Origin: Rs1 sp000416275
Lineage (GTDB): Bacteria; Pseudomonadota; Gammaproteobacteria; Pseudomonadales; Balneatricaceae
Assembly: GCA_965243635.1 (NCBI GenBank)
Contig: OZ251574.1
Coordinates: 3,162,001 to 3,226,000 of the forward strand
Length of the DNA: 64,000 bases
Direction: 5' to 3'
The notes under the pieces are model-generated. The model ran no database searches. It was not told the origin of the DNA and saw only the letters and a program-made list of their open reading frames with translations. Below are positions 16,108 to 24,948 of this stretch, one piece after another (within the stretch, counting starts at the first letter, position 1; each line of letters begins with the position of its first letter). The translations under genes were made by a program, and so were the position numbers.

Positions 16108-18672
16108 TTATGAACGAGCCTTACCATTACTTGGATCGTACAGCGCACCGTAGCCAACCGCTGCAACCGTGACTGTGTAATTATCACCGAAGTATTCGAT
16201 TTCTAATTCACGACCTTTTTCACAGTATGCTAAGGGCAGATAGCCTAGCGCGATGTTCTTGCCGATCGTCGGTCCATATACAATACTGGTGGTGTAGGAG
16301 CGACGCCCCTTCGAGTCAATTAATACCTCGCCAGATTCTGGATCTAATATCGGACAATTACCCACTGGATAGCGGGCAACGCCATTCGAATCAATATTAT
16401 CATTCATGGTTAACGTGCACAGGTAAGCGGGTTGATGCTCTAGTTCACGCTGGGCTAACAGCGCTTGCTTACCAAAGAAATCCGCTTTTTTAACAATAGG
16501 GCGAGCTAAATCGACTTCAAGTAAGTTGTATTCGGTTAAGATATCAGCGTTTTGCAGGCGCAAGCTCTTTTCCAAGCGACGGCTGTTAGCGTAAGTTTCA
16601 ATGCCAACGGGAGTAACACCTTGCGCGTATAGTGCATCCCATAACGCTAGGCCATCTTTCATTTCAAAGTGAATTTCCCACCCCTGCTCCCCTACGTATG
16701 AAATACGAAATCCCATATAAGTGACACCGTTGATGACAATGTCTTTAACTGCTGCAAATGGGTAGTTTTCAAGACTGATACTGTCTGGATCATCAACAAT
16801 TTTTTGCAGTGTCGCGCGAGCATTCGGGCCCCATACGCCTAGGCAACCATAGTCATTGGTACAGTTAGTTACCTGTGCATCTAGGCCGAGATCTTGAGCC
16901 ATACGTCTAATCCAGACTAAATCTCGATGACCGGAATCGGCGCCATCGATCACTCGGAAATGATTTTCAGCTAAGCGCAATACGGTGACATCGGCGCGCA
17001 CTCCTCCCACGGCATCAAGAAAATGGGTATACACTCCTTTGCCGATCGGCGTATCTGCGGCAACTTTAGCGACGCAGGTGAACTCCATTAGCTGGGCGGC
17101 ATCCACACCTGTCACATCAATGATAGCGAAGTGGGATAGATTGATCATACCCACATCCTCGGTCATTTTTAGATGCTCCGCATTTGAAACTCGAAAGAAG
17201 TGACGGCTGTCCCACTCAGCTTCACGTACTGGTACTCGATCGCCATATTCTTCCAGTAAATGCTCGTTACTCGCATAGCCATGTGCACGCTCCCAGCCAG
17301 AAATTTCCATAAAATAGCCACCGAGCTGATTTTCCCGCTCCCAAAATGGACTGCGAAATTTACCACGTGCAGCGGTATAGGGCTCACGATTGTGCACCGG
17401 TGGGTTATAAATTTTAAAGGCGGATTCATAGCAGCGATCATGGATATACTGCTCTTCGCACTGGAATGGATAAGCACGCGCCACATCAATACTACTGTGA
17501 TCAAACTCGGTTCGGCCATCTGTCATCCAGTCGGCGATGATCTTTCCGGTGCCCGGACCATCCTTCACCCATACCGAGACGCTATACCATAGCCCTCGAA
17601 CATTAGACGATTCGCCAATCGAGGGGCCGCCATCAGCAGTGACTTGCAGCAAGCCATTGAATGAGTATTTGTCGTCGTAACCTAGCTCACCTAAGATAGG
17701 GGTTAATTCAATCGCTCTCTCCAGCGGATCAATGACCTCTTCGATATCTAGATCTCGCTGCGAGGGCGATAATCGCGCAAATTCTTTTTCCAAAATATCG
17801 CGCGGGTGACACATTCTAGGCTCTTTCTCTTCGTAGTAACCCCACTCAAGCTGTCCGCCCTCTGCTGTTTTTGGATCTCCAGTATCCCGTAAATAAGCAG
17901 AGTTCCCCTGATCACGGAGCAATGGGTAACCTATTTCTTTACCCGTATCAGCAAACTCTTTGAAACCTTTAAAGAAAGTTAGTGGATGATCAACCGGCAT
18001 TACCGGTAGGTCTTCGCCGGCCATTTCAGCAATTAAACGCCCCCATAAACCGGCACAAACCACCACATAATCCGCTTCAATATAGCCGCGTTCAGTTTCT
18101 ACGCCTTTAATGCGCCCATCGACAATCTTCAATCCGGTACAAGAAGTATTGGCAAAAGCTTGTAACTTACCCGTTTCGATGGCCGCTTCGACCAATTCTC
18201 CGGCGACCGTTTGCGAGCGCGGTATAACCAGACCGGCATCCGGATCCCAAAGCGCACCTTGGATGACATCTTCTTCTAAGAGTGGAAATTTTTGTTTCGC
18301 CTCCGCGGTGCTCATCATCCGCACGTTGTTACCAAATGCTTTACCTGAAGTCACCCGACGCTTGAGTTCATCCATACGCTCCGAGTCACCCTTGCGAGCC
18401 ACTTCAATCCCACCGATGCGTTCATAGCGCCCCATTTTATCAAAAAAATCGATGCTGTATTTAGTGGTAAAAATGGTCATTTGATCATGGGCGGTATTAA
18501 AACAAAAATCCGAGGCGTGCGCCGTTGAACCAATATCCGTTGGGATAGCGGACTTATCGATTCCGACAATATTGTCCCAGCCTCGCTCAATTAAATGGTG
18601 CACGACTGATGCGCCTACTATGCCACCTTGACCGATGATCACTACCTTTGCACTTTTGGGAAATTTAGACAT
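16108..18672 (-). CDS. FAD-dependent dehydrogenase with GcvT domain (sarcosine/dimethylglycine dehydrogenase family)
   Basis: 854 aa. Residues about 8-400 form a DAO-type FAD domain starting VVIIGQGGIVGASVVHHL. GSTAHASDF holds the His that carries covalent FAD in dimethylglycine dehydrogenase. A FAO_M linker follows, and residues about 480-850 are GcvT-like and GcvT-C folate-binding domains (FFRVSNAEHLKMTEDVGMINLSHFAIIDVTG; ISYVGEQGWEIHFEM; IGIETYANSRRLEKSLR-type end). Relatives oxidise N-methylated amines and pass the methyl group to tetrahydrofolate. The precise substrate is not readable here. It is a single gene with a strong terminator, divergent from a stand-alone RAM protein. No glycine-cleavage or sox genes are adjacent. 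Confidence 0.85.
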   Translation of the reverse strand: MSKFPKSAKVVIIGQGGIVGASVVHHLIERGWDNIVGIDKSAIPTDIGSTAHASDFCFNTAHDQMTIFTTKYSIDFFDKMGRYERIGGIEVARKGDSERMDELKRRVTSGKAFGNNVRMMSTAEAKQKFPLLEEDVIQGALWDPDAGLVIPRSQTVAGELVEAAIETGKLQAFANTSCTGLKIVDGRIKGVETERGYIEADYVVVCAGLWGRLIAEMAGEDLPVMPVDHPLTFFKGFKEFADTGKEIGYPLLRDQGNSAYLRDTGDPKTAEGGQLEWGYYEEKEPRMCHPRDILEKEFARLSPSQRDLDIEEVIDPLERAIELTPILGELGYDDKYSFNGLLQVTADGGPSIGESSNVRGLWYSVSVWVKDGPGTGKIIADWMTDGRTEFDHSSIDVARAYPFQCEEQYIHDRCYESAFKIYNPPVHNREPYTAARGKFRSPFWERENQLGGYFMEISGWERAHGYASNEHLLEEYGDRVPVREAEWDSRHFFRVSNAEHLKMTEDVGMINLSHFAIIDVTGVDAAQLMEFTCVAKVAADTPIGKGVYTHFLDAVGGVRADVTVLRLAENHFRVIDGADSGHRDLVWIRRMAQDLGLDAQVTNCTNDYGCLGVWGPNARATLQKIVDDPDSISLENYPFAAVKDIVINGVTYMGFRISYVGEQGWEIHFEMKDGLALWDALYAQGVTPVGIETYANSRRLEKSLRLQNADILTEYNLLEVDLARPIVKKADFFGKQALLAQRELEHQPAYLCTLTMNDNIDSNGVARYPVGNCPILDPESGEVLIDSKGRRSYTTSIVYGPTIGKNIALGYLPLAYCEKGRELEIEYFGDNYTVTVAAVGYGALYDPSNGKARS

Positions 18673-19074
18673 TTAGAGCACTCCGCGCTGTCTGTTTAAG
18701 CGATCAGCAACACTTAATATGGATGATATTTGTAATTTATTATCTGAAACTCGATCAGTCAAGTCCGACAGACTCCTAGCAAGCTTCATATTGATGGGTA
18801 CTGATAATAATTTATGCCGCTCAGTACAACTTATCCATTAGCGCCATTTTTTTGCATGTAGCTGCTGATTTTGGATAAGTTTTATGCGATTTACTGTGAA
18901 ATTTCGATTTTTTTACTGCACAGCCAGCACTCGTCATTTGATTTTTCCTAATCAGCGCTTAAAAAATGACTAATTTTTAACAATTTACTGACGAATTTTA
19001 AGACATCTTTTTGCGCCCGAATCAAAAATCTAGGATAATCGAGGTAATTCTGTCTTTAATAAGGAAAATAACTC
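18673..19074. other. Divergent 400-bp spacer of the dehydrogenase and RAM genes
   Basis: Long AT-rich spacer with several runs of T and A. No gene, repeat-family copy or convincing operator recognised. Its length is compatible with regulated promoters in both directions. Confidence 0.5.
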
Positions 19075-19353
19075 ATGGTTTCAACAATAGTATTAATGAA
19101 TGTAGAGCGTGGACAAGCCAGTAATGTCGGAGAAAGACTAGCGGCGATGACCGGGGTAACCGAAGTTTACTCAGTGGCTGGAGCTTTTGATTTAGTGGCC
19201 CTGATCAGAACCGAAAATAATGAACAACTTGCTGATTTGGTCTCGACTGAAATCGGTAAAATTAACCAAATAACCGCGACTCAGACCATGATTGCATTTA
19301 AAACATTTTCTAAATTTGACTTGGACGCGATGTTTTCAATTGGTATGGAATAA
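19075..19353 (+). CDS. Stand-alone Lrp/AsnC ligand-binding (RAM) domain protein
   Basis: 92 aa consisting only of the RAM domain: TIVLMNVERGQASNVGERLAAMTGVTEVYSVAGAFDLVALIRTE is the beta-alpha-beta half that binds amino acids in Lrp. There is no helix-turn-helix. Such small RAM proteins form ring oligomers that bind amino acids and may modulate partner regulators or enzymes. A strong AAGGAAAA precedes the ATG. Its position opposite an amino-methyl dehydrogenase hints at amino-acid sensing, but that is inference. Confidence 0.88.
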   Translation: MVSTIVLMNVERGQASNVGERLAAMTGVTEVYSVAGAFDLVALIRTENNEQLADLVSTEIGKINQITATQTMIAFKTFSKFDLDAMFSIGME

Positions 19354-19380
19354 GCTCTACCAAGCTGCTTAATACCTAAA

Positions 19381-19408
19381 CCTCTGACGCCTAGTAGGGC
19401 GGCAGAGG
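19381..19408 (+). terminator. Hairpin after the RAM gene
   Basis: CCTCTGACGCC and GGGCGGCAGAGG pair around a short loop 28 bp past the stop codon. The stem is stable but no T-run follows, so it may be a weak terminator or an RNA-stabilising hairpin. Confidence 0.4.
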
Positions 19409-19471
19409 CGCGTGAGACTTATTCAGAGGTTTGAGCGACACACCAGCAATACTTTTTGATTTGGGAAGAAC

Positions 19472-20947
19472 ATGTCCAAGATTGATTTTAGTACTAAAAT
19501 TCATGCTCAAAGACCTTACGAAAGTAAAATTTTTTCGAAACCCAGCAATCCACTCTCTCTACAGAGAGCCTTTGAAAGCGATCGCGGACGAATTATCAAT
19601 AGTGCTGCCATTCGACGCCTGCAACAAAAAACTCAAGTATTCCCCCTGGAAAAAAATGCGGCAGTGCGCAGTAGACTCACCCACTCTATGGAAGTACAAC
19701 AAGTTGGCCGCTTTATTGTACAAACTATTTTCGCCAGTTTAAGCGCTGAACAATTAAAACTATTTGGCTTAACCCACTTAGAACGCTGTATTGAATCGGT
19801 TGTAGAGATGTCTTGCCTGATGCACGACATCGGCAATCCTCCTTTTGGTCATTTTGGTGAGCAGGCGATCAACCAGTGGTTTGCATTACATTTAACTGAC
19901 TTATCGAAACAGCTCAATGAGCAAGATACCCGCCAATCGGTTTTTCAACACCGGCCCGAGCTCGCCAGTGATCTATTGCAATTTGAAGGGAATGCACAGG
20001 CGATTCGCCTCATCAGCTCACTGCTAAATTTAAATCTAACCTACACCCAAGCTGCAGGTATCCTTAAATACACCCGACCCGGCACCGCTGCAACAAGTGC
20101 CACACCGCCTGGGCAAAGCTATCTAATGAAAAAAGTCGGATACTACTATAGTGAAACTGAATACATCAACAATTTAAGTGCTAGCTTGAATATTGACTAC
20201 GGCTGTCGCCACCCCCTCTCCTATATTATGGAAGCCGCTGATGATATCTCCTACTGTCTTGCCGATATTGAAGATGCAGTAGAAAAAGGGATTCTAAGCA
20301 CTGCTCAACTCAGCCAGTTATTAGCCGAAATCTATCCCGAAATATTAATCGATAAATTTGCTCTCAACGACCAGTCTGCCATCGATAAAATGCGCAAAAC
20401 CATTGAAAAAGCGCAGCGCTCACCCAACTATTTTATCAGTTTAAGAGTTTCTCTCTCCCACCCTCTGGTTAAACATGCCAGTCAACAGTTCATTACTAAT
20501 ATTGAAGCAATCTACCGAGGCAGCTACAACCAAGCTTTGCTGGAAGATAAAAGCCACTATCATGCCATTACTGAAACCTTGAAGCAGATTGCTATTAAGT
20601 ATGTATTTTCTCATCGCGAAGTTGAAAAGTTAGAATTGCAAGGTTATAGAATTATTAGCGGCCTTTTAGATTGCTATCGACCACTGTTAAATATAGATGC
20701 TAATGTATTTCACAAGATACTTCAGCAAGACAAGCATGCACCGTTGATAGCGCGACATTTAGTCAAGAAACTACCTGAAAAACACTTGCTGACCTACACC
20801 AAGGCAATTGCTTTGCTCAAGCAGAGCGATCTCGACTACCCAGCTTTAGAGTACTACCATCGCTGCCGTTTATTACAGGACTATATTAGTGGTATGACCG
20901 ACCAATTTGCCTACGATGAATATAGAATGCTGATGGTGATCGATTAA
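19472..20947 (+). CDS. dgt: Deoxyguanosinetriphosphate triphosphohydrolase
   Basis: HD-domain enzyme that splits dGTP into deoxyguanosine and tripolyphosphate, lowering the dGTP pool; in E. coli it also affects phage and mutation rates. 491 aa, close to the enterobacterial Dgt length. The family start (SKIDFSTKIHAQRPYESKIF...SDRGRIINSAAIRRLQQKTQVFPLE) is present. HD residues are in RLTHSMEVQQVG and LMHDIGNPPFGHFGE, with the later Asp in EAADDISYCLADIEDAVEKG. The ATG at 19472 follows AAGA and fits the family N-terminus; an overlapping frame at 19431 is a shadow. Confidence 0.95.
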   Translation: MSKIDFSTKIHAQRPYESKIFSKPSNPLSLQRAFESDRGRIINSAAIRRLQQKTQVFPLEKNAAVRSRLTHSMEVQQVGRFIVQTIFASLSAEQLKLFGLTHLERCIESVVEMSCLMHDIGNPPFGHFGEQAINQWFALHLTDLSKQLNEQDTRQSVFQHRPELASDLLQFEGNAQAIRLISSLLNLNLTYTQAAGILKYTRPGTAATSATPPGQSYLMKKVGYYYSETEYINNLSASLNIDYGCRHPLSYIMEAADDISYCLADIEDAVEKGILSTAQLSQLLAEIYPEILIDKFALNDQSAIDKMRKTIEKAQRSPNYFISLRVSLSHPLVKHASQQFITNIEAIYRGSYNQALLEDKSHYHAITETLKQIAIKYVFSHREVEKLELQGYRIISGLLDCYRPLLNIDANVFHKILQQDKHAPLIARHLVKKLPEKHLLTYTKAIALLKQSDLDYPALEYYHRCRLLQDYISGMTDQFAYDEYRMLMVID

Positions 20948-20991
20948 ACTATCTCCCTCAGACTATTGCCCTTCAAACAATTACCACTCAA

Positions 20992-21041
20992 ACTAGCCCG
21001 AATATTGTCGGGCAACGGCTAGCCTTTATTGAGCTAGTTTT
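20992..21041 (+). terminator. Probable terminator of dgt
   Basis: Two nested stems about 50 bp after the dgt stop: GCCCGA/TCGGGC and CTAGC/GCTAG, the second followed by TTTTAT. Plausible intrinsic terminator, only moderately stable. Confidence 0.45.
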
Positions 21042-21091
21042 ATCGCTATTTAGAGCGGTGCCAATTGAACGGGCAGAACTGATATAGCCAA

Positions 21092-22807
21092 TTATTTGAT
21101 TCTGTTGACCTTTAAGTTTTCTTCTTTGACAATCTTATAGCCATCACTGAACCGCTCAACGGTTAATTGTTTAAACGTTTTATCTTTATAAGTCGGCGTC
21201 GAATAAGTTAGTGTGAAGTTTAGCCGCTGCATAGTGCTATCAGAGCTTGGCAAAAAATTTAGATCAGTTCGAAACAGCTTTATCCACTTAGGCTTCTCTA
21301 TGCGTTTCTTTCGCTGCACCAACCAGGCGCTATGCGAGGTGTTTTTCTTGGCTGAAAAGTCTGCACTGTATTGGCTTTTATAAGCGTTAAAATTTTGTGT
21401 TTGCCAGGCATTAAGCCAATTATCGACCAATGCGATGATTTGTTGTTCGCTGTACTGCTTTTTAGTTAACTCTTCTTCACTAGCAGTCTGAGGATTGGCA
21501 GCGTCACTAGCAACTTGCTGAGTAGTATTTATCTTAGCCCTAAAATTGATGACTTTGCTATTAGAGGCGGTCGATATTGTAACCTGCTCAGATTTTCTAT
21601 TGTCAACTTGCTGGCCAAGCTTACTCGCCTCCCCTGAAGCCGAATTCGCGGCGCTAACCACACTTCTATCAACTAAATCACTATAGCCACTACTGCGCTC
21701 TTCTACTGCAACAGACTCTTCGCTGCTAACATTTGGCTTTTGTGGCTTAGTTGACGATAGGGTGGCACTGGCAGCAGATGCACTGTTCCCCGGTTCTATA
21801 GCTACTTCAGCTACTTTAGACGTCGAGAGCGAATCTGTTTTAGCGGCTATTTTAACGTCAGTTAAAGCCCTTTCATTCTCTGAGCCTTTAGCACTCACTG
21901 TTTGATCTGTTTGATCTGTTTGATCTGTTTTATCTGTTTGATCTGTTTTATTACTCGATGGAGAGGCGAGCTGAACGCCACTCGGTAAATTTGAACTATC
22001 GCCATCATCACTATTCGCATTCCAGAAAACCAAGCCAGCACCCGCGATTATTAAAACTGCAATCGCCACCACAGATATTTTAGAGCCTAGGAGTAATCTA
22101 GACTTTTTGATTTTTGGCGCTTTATTACCACCGATATCCATGCGCTGACTAAAAATAGCCAGTACCGCAGCATAATTAGTTAAGTGATCAATTTGATTTG
22201 GTAACCAAATTACTACTTTAGAAAGGTATTGATGCCGGCCATTATTCGCGACAGAGGCAGGTATTTGTGCTGTCGCTTTCGAGTTAAATTTTTCGCGGGC
22301 AACAGGCTCATCAACTTTAGATAAGTCGGCGGCGGGATCAGTGTCTAGGGTCTGCTGATCAGGCTGCTGAATACTACTTTCAGGTTTTTTATTCAGCTCG
22401 ACAGCAGAGTCTGAACTATTAGAGTTATCAACCTGCTCTGCGCTCTTCAATAGAGCTAACAACCTGCTTAGCTGACTAGATTCGACATTACTGCTGTTGA
22501 CAGCAAAAATAACTGACGAAGCTAACTGGTGATCAATTAGGTACTGTCGTAACGCGCCACCATCTTCTATCGACTCTTTAAAAATTTGACTGAAGGTTTT
22601 CAGTAAAACTGAAAAATCACCGGCCAACCAAGGTACAATTCTATCGCCTTTCGCCAGTGAGTAATTCATCCAACTGCGAATAAAGACCTTAGTATCAACC
22701 CCGGTAATTTGCAGTAATTGATGCTCTTCAAGCTCACTTTCAAGCTGAAGGTATTTTATAGTAAAATCAGTTCTAACAATACTTTGCTGATTATTTGAAT
22801 TTTGCAA
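21092..22807 (-). CDS. Single-pass membrane protein with Cds6-like C-terminal domain
   Basis: About 571 aa from the TTG at 22807 (AGGA 8 bases upstream). An ATG at 22849 is open but lies only 3 bp from a family-1 MITE and lacks a ribosome site. There is a cytoplasmic domain of unknown fold, then one membrane helix (VVAIAVLIIAGAGLVFW). A long Ser/Thr/Asp-rich linker follows, including a KTDQTDKTDQTDQTDQT tandem run. A folded C-terminal domain of about 115 residues begins IIALVDNWLNAWQTQNFNAYKSQYSADFS. That domain is the NTF2/SnoaL-like module found at the end of Cds6-type L,D-transpeptidases, and the next gene ends with the same module. An envelope role, with the module in the periplasm, is likely; exact function unknown. 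Confidence 0.7.
   Translation of the reverse strand: MQNSNNQQSIVRTDFTIKYLQLESELEEHQLLQITGVDTKVFIRSWMNYSLAKGDRIVPWLAGDFSVLLKTFSQIFKESIEDGGALRQYLIDHQLASSVIFAVNSSNVESSQLSRLLALLKSAEQVDNSNSSDSAVELNKKPESSIQQPDQQTLDTDPAADLSKVDEPVAREKFNSKATAQIPASVANNGRHQYLSKVVIWLPNQIDHLTNYAAVLAIFSQRMDIGGNKAPKIKKSRLLLGSKISVVAIAVLIIAGAGLVFWNANSDDGDSSNLPSGVQLASPSSNKTDQTDKTDQTDQTDQTVSAKGSENERALTDVKIAAKTDSLSTSKVAEVAIEPGNSASAASATLSSTKPQKPNVSSEESVAVEERSSGYSDLVDRSVVSAANSASGEASKLGQQVDNRKSEQVTISTASNSKVINFRAKINTTQQVASDAANPQTASEEELTKKQYSEQQIIALVDNWLNAWQTQNFNAYKSQYSADFSAKKNTSHSAWLVQRKKRIEKPKWIKLFRTDLNFLPSSDSTMQRLNFTLTYSTPTYKDKTFKQLTVERFSDGYKIVKEENLKVNRIK
21903..21947. repeat. 9-bp tandem repeat inside the membrane-protein gene
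   Basis: Five near-identical copies of TGATCTGTT in a row encode a repeating Asp-Gln-Thr tripeptide on the minus strand. Because the unit is a multiple of three, copy-number change would lengthen or shorten the periplasmic linker without breaking the frame. Confidence 0.85.
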
Positions 22808-22852
22808 CGTATATATCCTAAAGATTAAAAAAATGCGCGCTGATAACATTTA

Positions 22853-23038
22853 GAGATCTCAGCATAGCGTTACGAGCAAGGGAAATACAAGGAAAAAAAC
22901 GCCGATATAGCGGAGATTAGTACACTCCTCACTTTGAGCACAGTGCAGCCTTTTGTTGCGGGTATGACTGGTGTAAATAAGCATATGGAGTCATTTTTAA
23001 CGCCGTATTACCGAGCGCAGTAATTATGCTGAGCTCTC
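22853..23038. repeat. Family-1 MITE, diverged long copy
   Basis: 186 bp with ends GAGATCTCAGCATAGCGTTACG and the matching inverted right end; the flanks ATTTA/ATCTA agree at 4 of 5. The interior carries the ATGACTGGTGTAAATAAGCATAT and CGCCGTATTACCGAGCGCAG segments of the family. It occupies the spacer between the two Cds6-domain genes, immediately upstream of the membrane-protein gene. Confidence 0.75.
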
Positions 23039-23074
23039 ATCTAAATAGTTCTGTTAGAGTTGGATAGTGCAGTG

Positions 23075-24274
23075 CTATGGGATACCGATCGACGGAGCGC
23101 CTTCATAAGCTATTTTCCAAGTATTATTTTCTTTCTGCCAATACTGCCGTTTAGGACCTGATCCGTTGTAGTTACTTGATTTATATGACTGATCAAATGA
23201 TACGACCATAAGATCAGTATCTGGATAAGTAAATATATTTAAGTCATTCAAATCTATGTCGATAAAGGATTTGGAACTATTAACTCTTTTTTTATGCTCG
23301 GAAAACGCCTGGTATCGCTTGTTACCATCACTGAATTTTTTCGAGTAATGACTGATATAACGCCGGTAATCTAAACTCTCCCAATCAGCTTCCCAGCTTT
23401 TCACTAAAGCGACCATCTCCGCCTTTTGCAGCTTCCAGTCAGCTCTGGATAACCAGGTTAGGTTCTCGCCCAAAATCATCGGCGTCCCCTGGGAAACTAA
23501 TAGATCAACTTCTTGAAAGTCTGGATTAGTTAAAGAGAGGCAACCTAAACTGGCCATTGGAGGTCGACTATATGTATCCACTGGTGAGCCATGCAACCAG
23601 ATACCATTGCCAGTGCGCTTGTTTCTATAGTCCCAAGCGTTGGGGTAATTTAAAGGCAGTGCTCCAGCGCCATATCTTTGCGGCAAATTTTCATCCAGTA
23701 AACGACCAGTGGTAAAGTACACTCCTACCGGCGATTTTTTATCTCCCTGTTTTCTTTTATCAGTGCCTCCTTGGCCGTGAGAGGCATAAAAATCTTTTAT
23801 TAAAAACGGCACCCCATCTCTGTTTTCAAAGATAAACAACCGTGACATACTCATATCTTGCACAATCACATATTTTTGCTTATCGCTGAGCATCACAATA
23901 TCTTTTGGGATTAAATCGGGAGCTGGTTTTAATTTACGCAACCTTATGCGAGCCTTCGCCTCTTCAATGAGTCCCTGGATCTTTTTTTGTTCACTATCAG
24001 TAAAACTACTACCGATTTTAGAAAGTGGGTTCACTTGGGAAATTAATAAATCCGCATAGACGAGTTGCGCCAGTCGAAAATCAGGTCGAATAGTCACCAG
24101 CTTTTTGATCTGCTTTAAAGCCACGTCAAAATTCTGCTCGGCAATCGACTCAAATCCTTGAAGAAGTAACTCTTCATTTCCCTTGGAAACCCCGTAATCT
24201 TGCACTGCTGCCTGCAATTGAGACTGCACACAGAAAAGGGAGAGAAAAACTAATGACAATATGCGCATATTCAC
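23075..24274 (-). CDS. L,D-transpeptidase (YkuD) with Cds6-like C-terminal domain
   Basis: 399 aa exported enzyme. Signal peptide MNMRILSLVFLSLFCVQSQLQAA. A helical, TPR-like N-terminal part lies at about 25-110. The YkuD catalytic domain is at about 133-270, with active-site motif WLHGSP (His228) and SLGCLSL (Cys245). In the motif the residue before Gly-Cys is Leu rather than the commoner His. The C-terminal NTF2-like module is at about 285-395 (MVALVKSWEADWESLDYRRYISHYSKKFS). YkuD enzymes cross-link peptidoglycan or attach proteins to it. The following gene in the same direction ends with the same module, which suggests that both act at the same site in the envelope. Confidence 0.9.
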   Translation of the reverse strand: MNMRILSLVFLSLFCVQSQLQAAVQDYGVSKGNEELLLQGFESIAEQNFDVALKQIKKLVTIRPDFRLAQLVYADLLISQVNPLSKIGSSFTDSEQKKIQGLIEEAKARIRLRKLKPAPDLIPKDIVMLSDKQKYVIVQDMSMSRLFIFENRDGVPFLIKDFYASHGQGGTDKRKQGDKKSPVGVYFTTGRLLDENLPQRYGAGALPLNYPNAWDYRNKRTGNGIWLHGSPVDTYSRPPMASLGCLSLTNPDFQEVDLLVSQGTPMILGENLTWLSRADWKLQKAEMVALVKSWEADWESLDYRRYISHYSKKFSDGNKRYQAFSEHKKRVNSSKSFIDIDLNDLNIFTYPDTDLMVVSFDQSYKSSNYNGSGPKRQYWQKENNTWKIAYEGAPSIGIP

Positions 24275-24678
24275 CTTATGTTAAATAATAAACTTGCTAA
24301 ATTATACTGTTTCTTGAGTTAAATCAGTATCCTTTATCCAAGCTTTATCCTAGATAGTTCCCACTTAGCTTAAATATTAAGTCCAATTGCTGGCAATTAG
24401 CTATTTCCCAAATATGACGGACGTTAATTTGTCAATTGAATGCTAGTATCAGCACCGCGCTCAATCACTAACATTTGTAAAGTCATTCCTTTGACACTAA
24501 GTTGACGGTATTACCTAAAAATATGAGTTGAATACACTGTGGGCTTAAGTATAGTCAGCGACTAGCAAAAAACATCGCCCTAAATAGGGACTATTTTATT
24601 GCGCTACGACTCAAGCCAAGTCCAACTGACTCGTCGTATAATCCTAATATGACTAAAAGTTTATTATAATATCATTAA
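24275..24678. other. Intergenic stretch, AT-rich
   Basis: About 400 bp between the L,D-transpeptidase gene start and the family-1 repeat. No gene or structured RNA recognised; the transpeptidase promoter must lie here. Confidence 0.5.
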
Positions 24679-24835
24679 GGGACCTCTGCATAACTTACCC
24701 AGAGGGTACGATAACTGCGCTCGGTAATACGCCGTTAAAAGCCGGCTCAACATGGTCATTTACACCAGTAAAACCCGCTATCTCGCCGGTTTATTTCTTG
24801 TTTAAACTTCGCTCGCAACGTTATACAGGGGTCTC
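24679..24835. repeat. Family-1 MITE, short form
   Basis: 157 bp with left end GGGACCTCTGCATAAC and right end GTTATACAGGGGTCTC. The flanks ATTAA and TCTAA share three positions, so the duplication is eroded or absent. It lacks the extra central block present in the copies at 22853 and 26864. Confidence 0.8.
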
Positions 24836-24903
24836 TCTAACTGAATATCACCAAATACTAGCGTTTAGATAAGTCAACGTCTTACTCTAATGACACTCAG
24901 CTA

Positions 24904-24932
24904 AAAATATTGAGCCACTCTCAATGTGGCTC
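24904..24932 (-). terminator. Rho-independent terminator of the S49 peptidase gene
   Basis: On the minus strand GAGCCAC and GTGGCTC form a perfect 7-bp stem with a 7-base loop, followed by AATATTTTTAG. It lies 17 bp beyond the stop codon at 24949. Confidence 0.8.
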
Positions 24933-24948
24933 TGTGTAAAGATAAAAG

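Noticed and set aside
16985..17592. Open frames on the plus strand and in other minus frames within the FAD/GcvT gene
   Set aside because: Shadows of a clearly coding 854-codon gene; no ribosome sites or family motifs.
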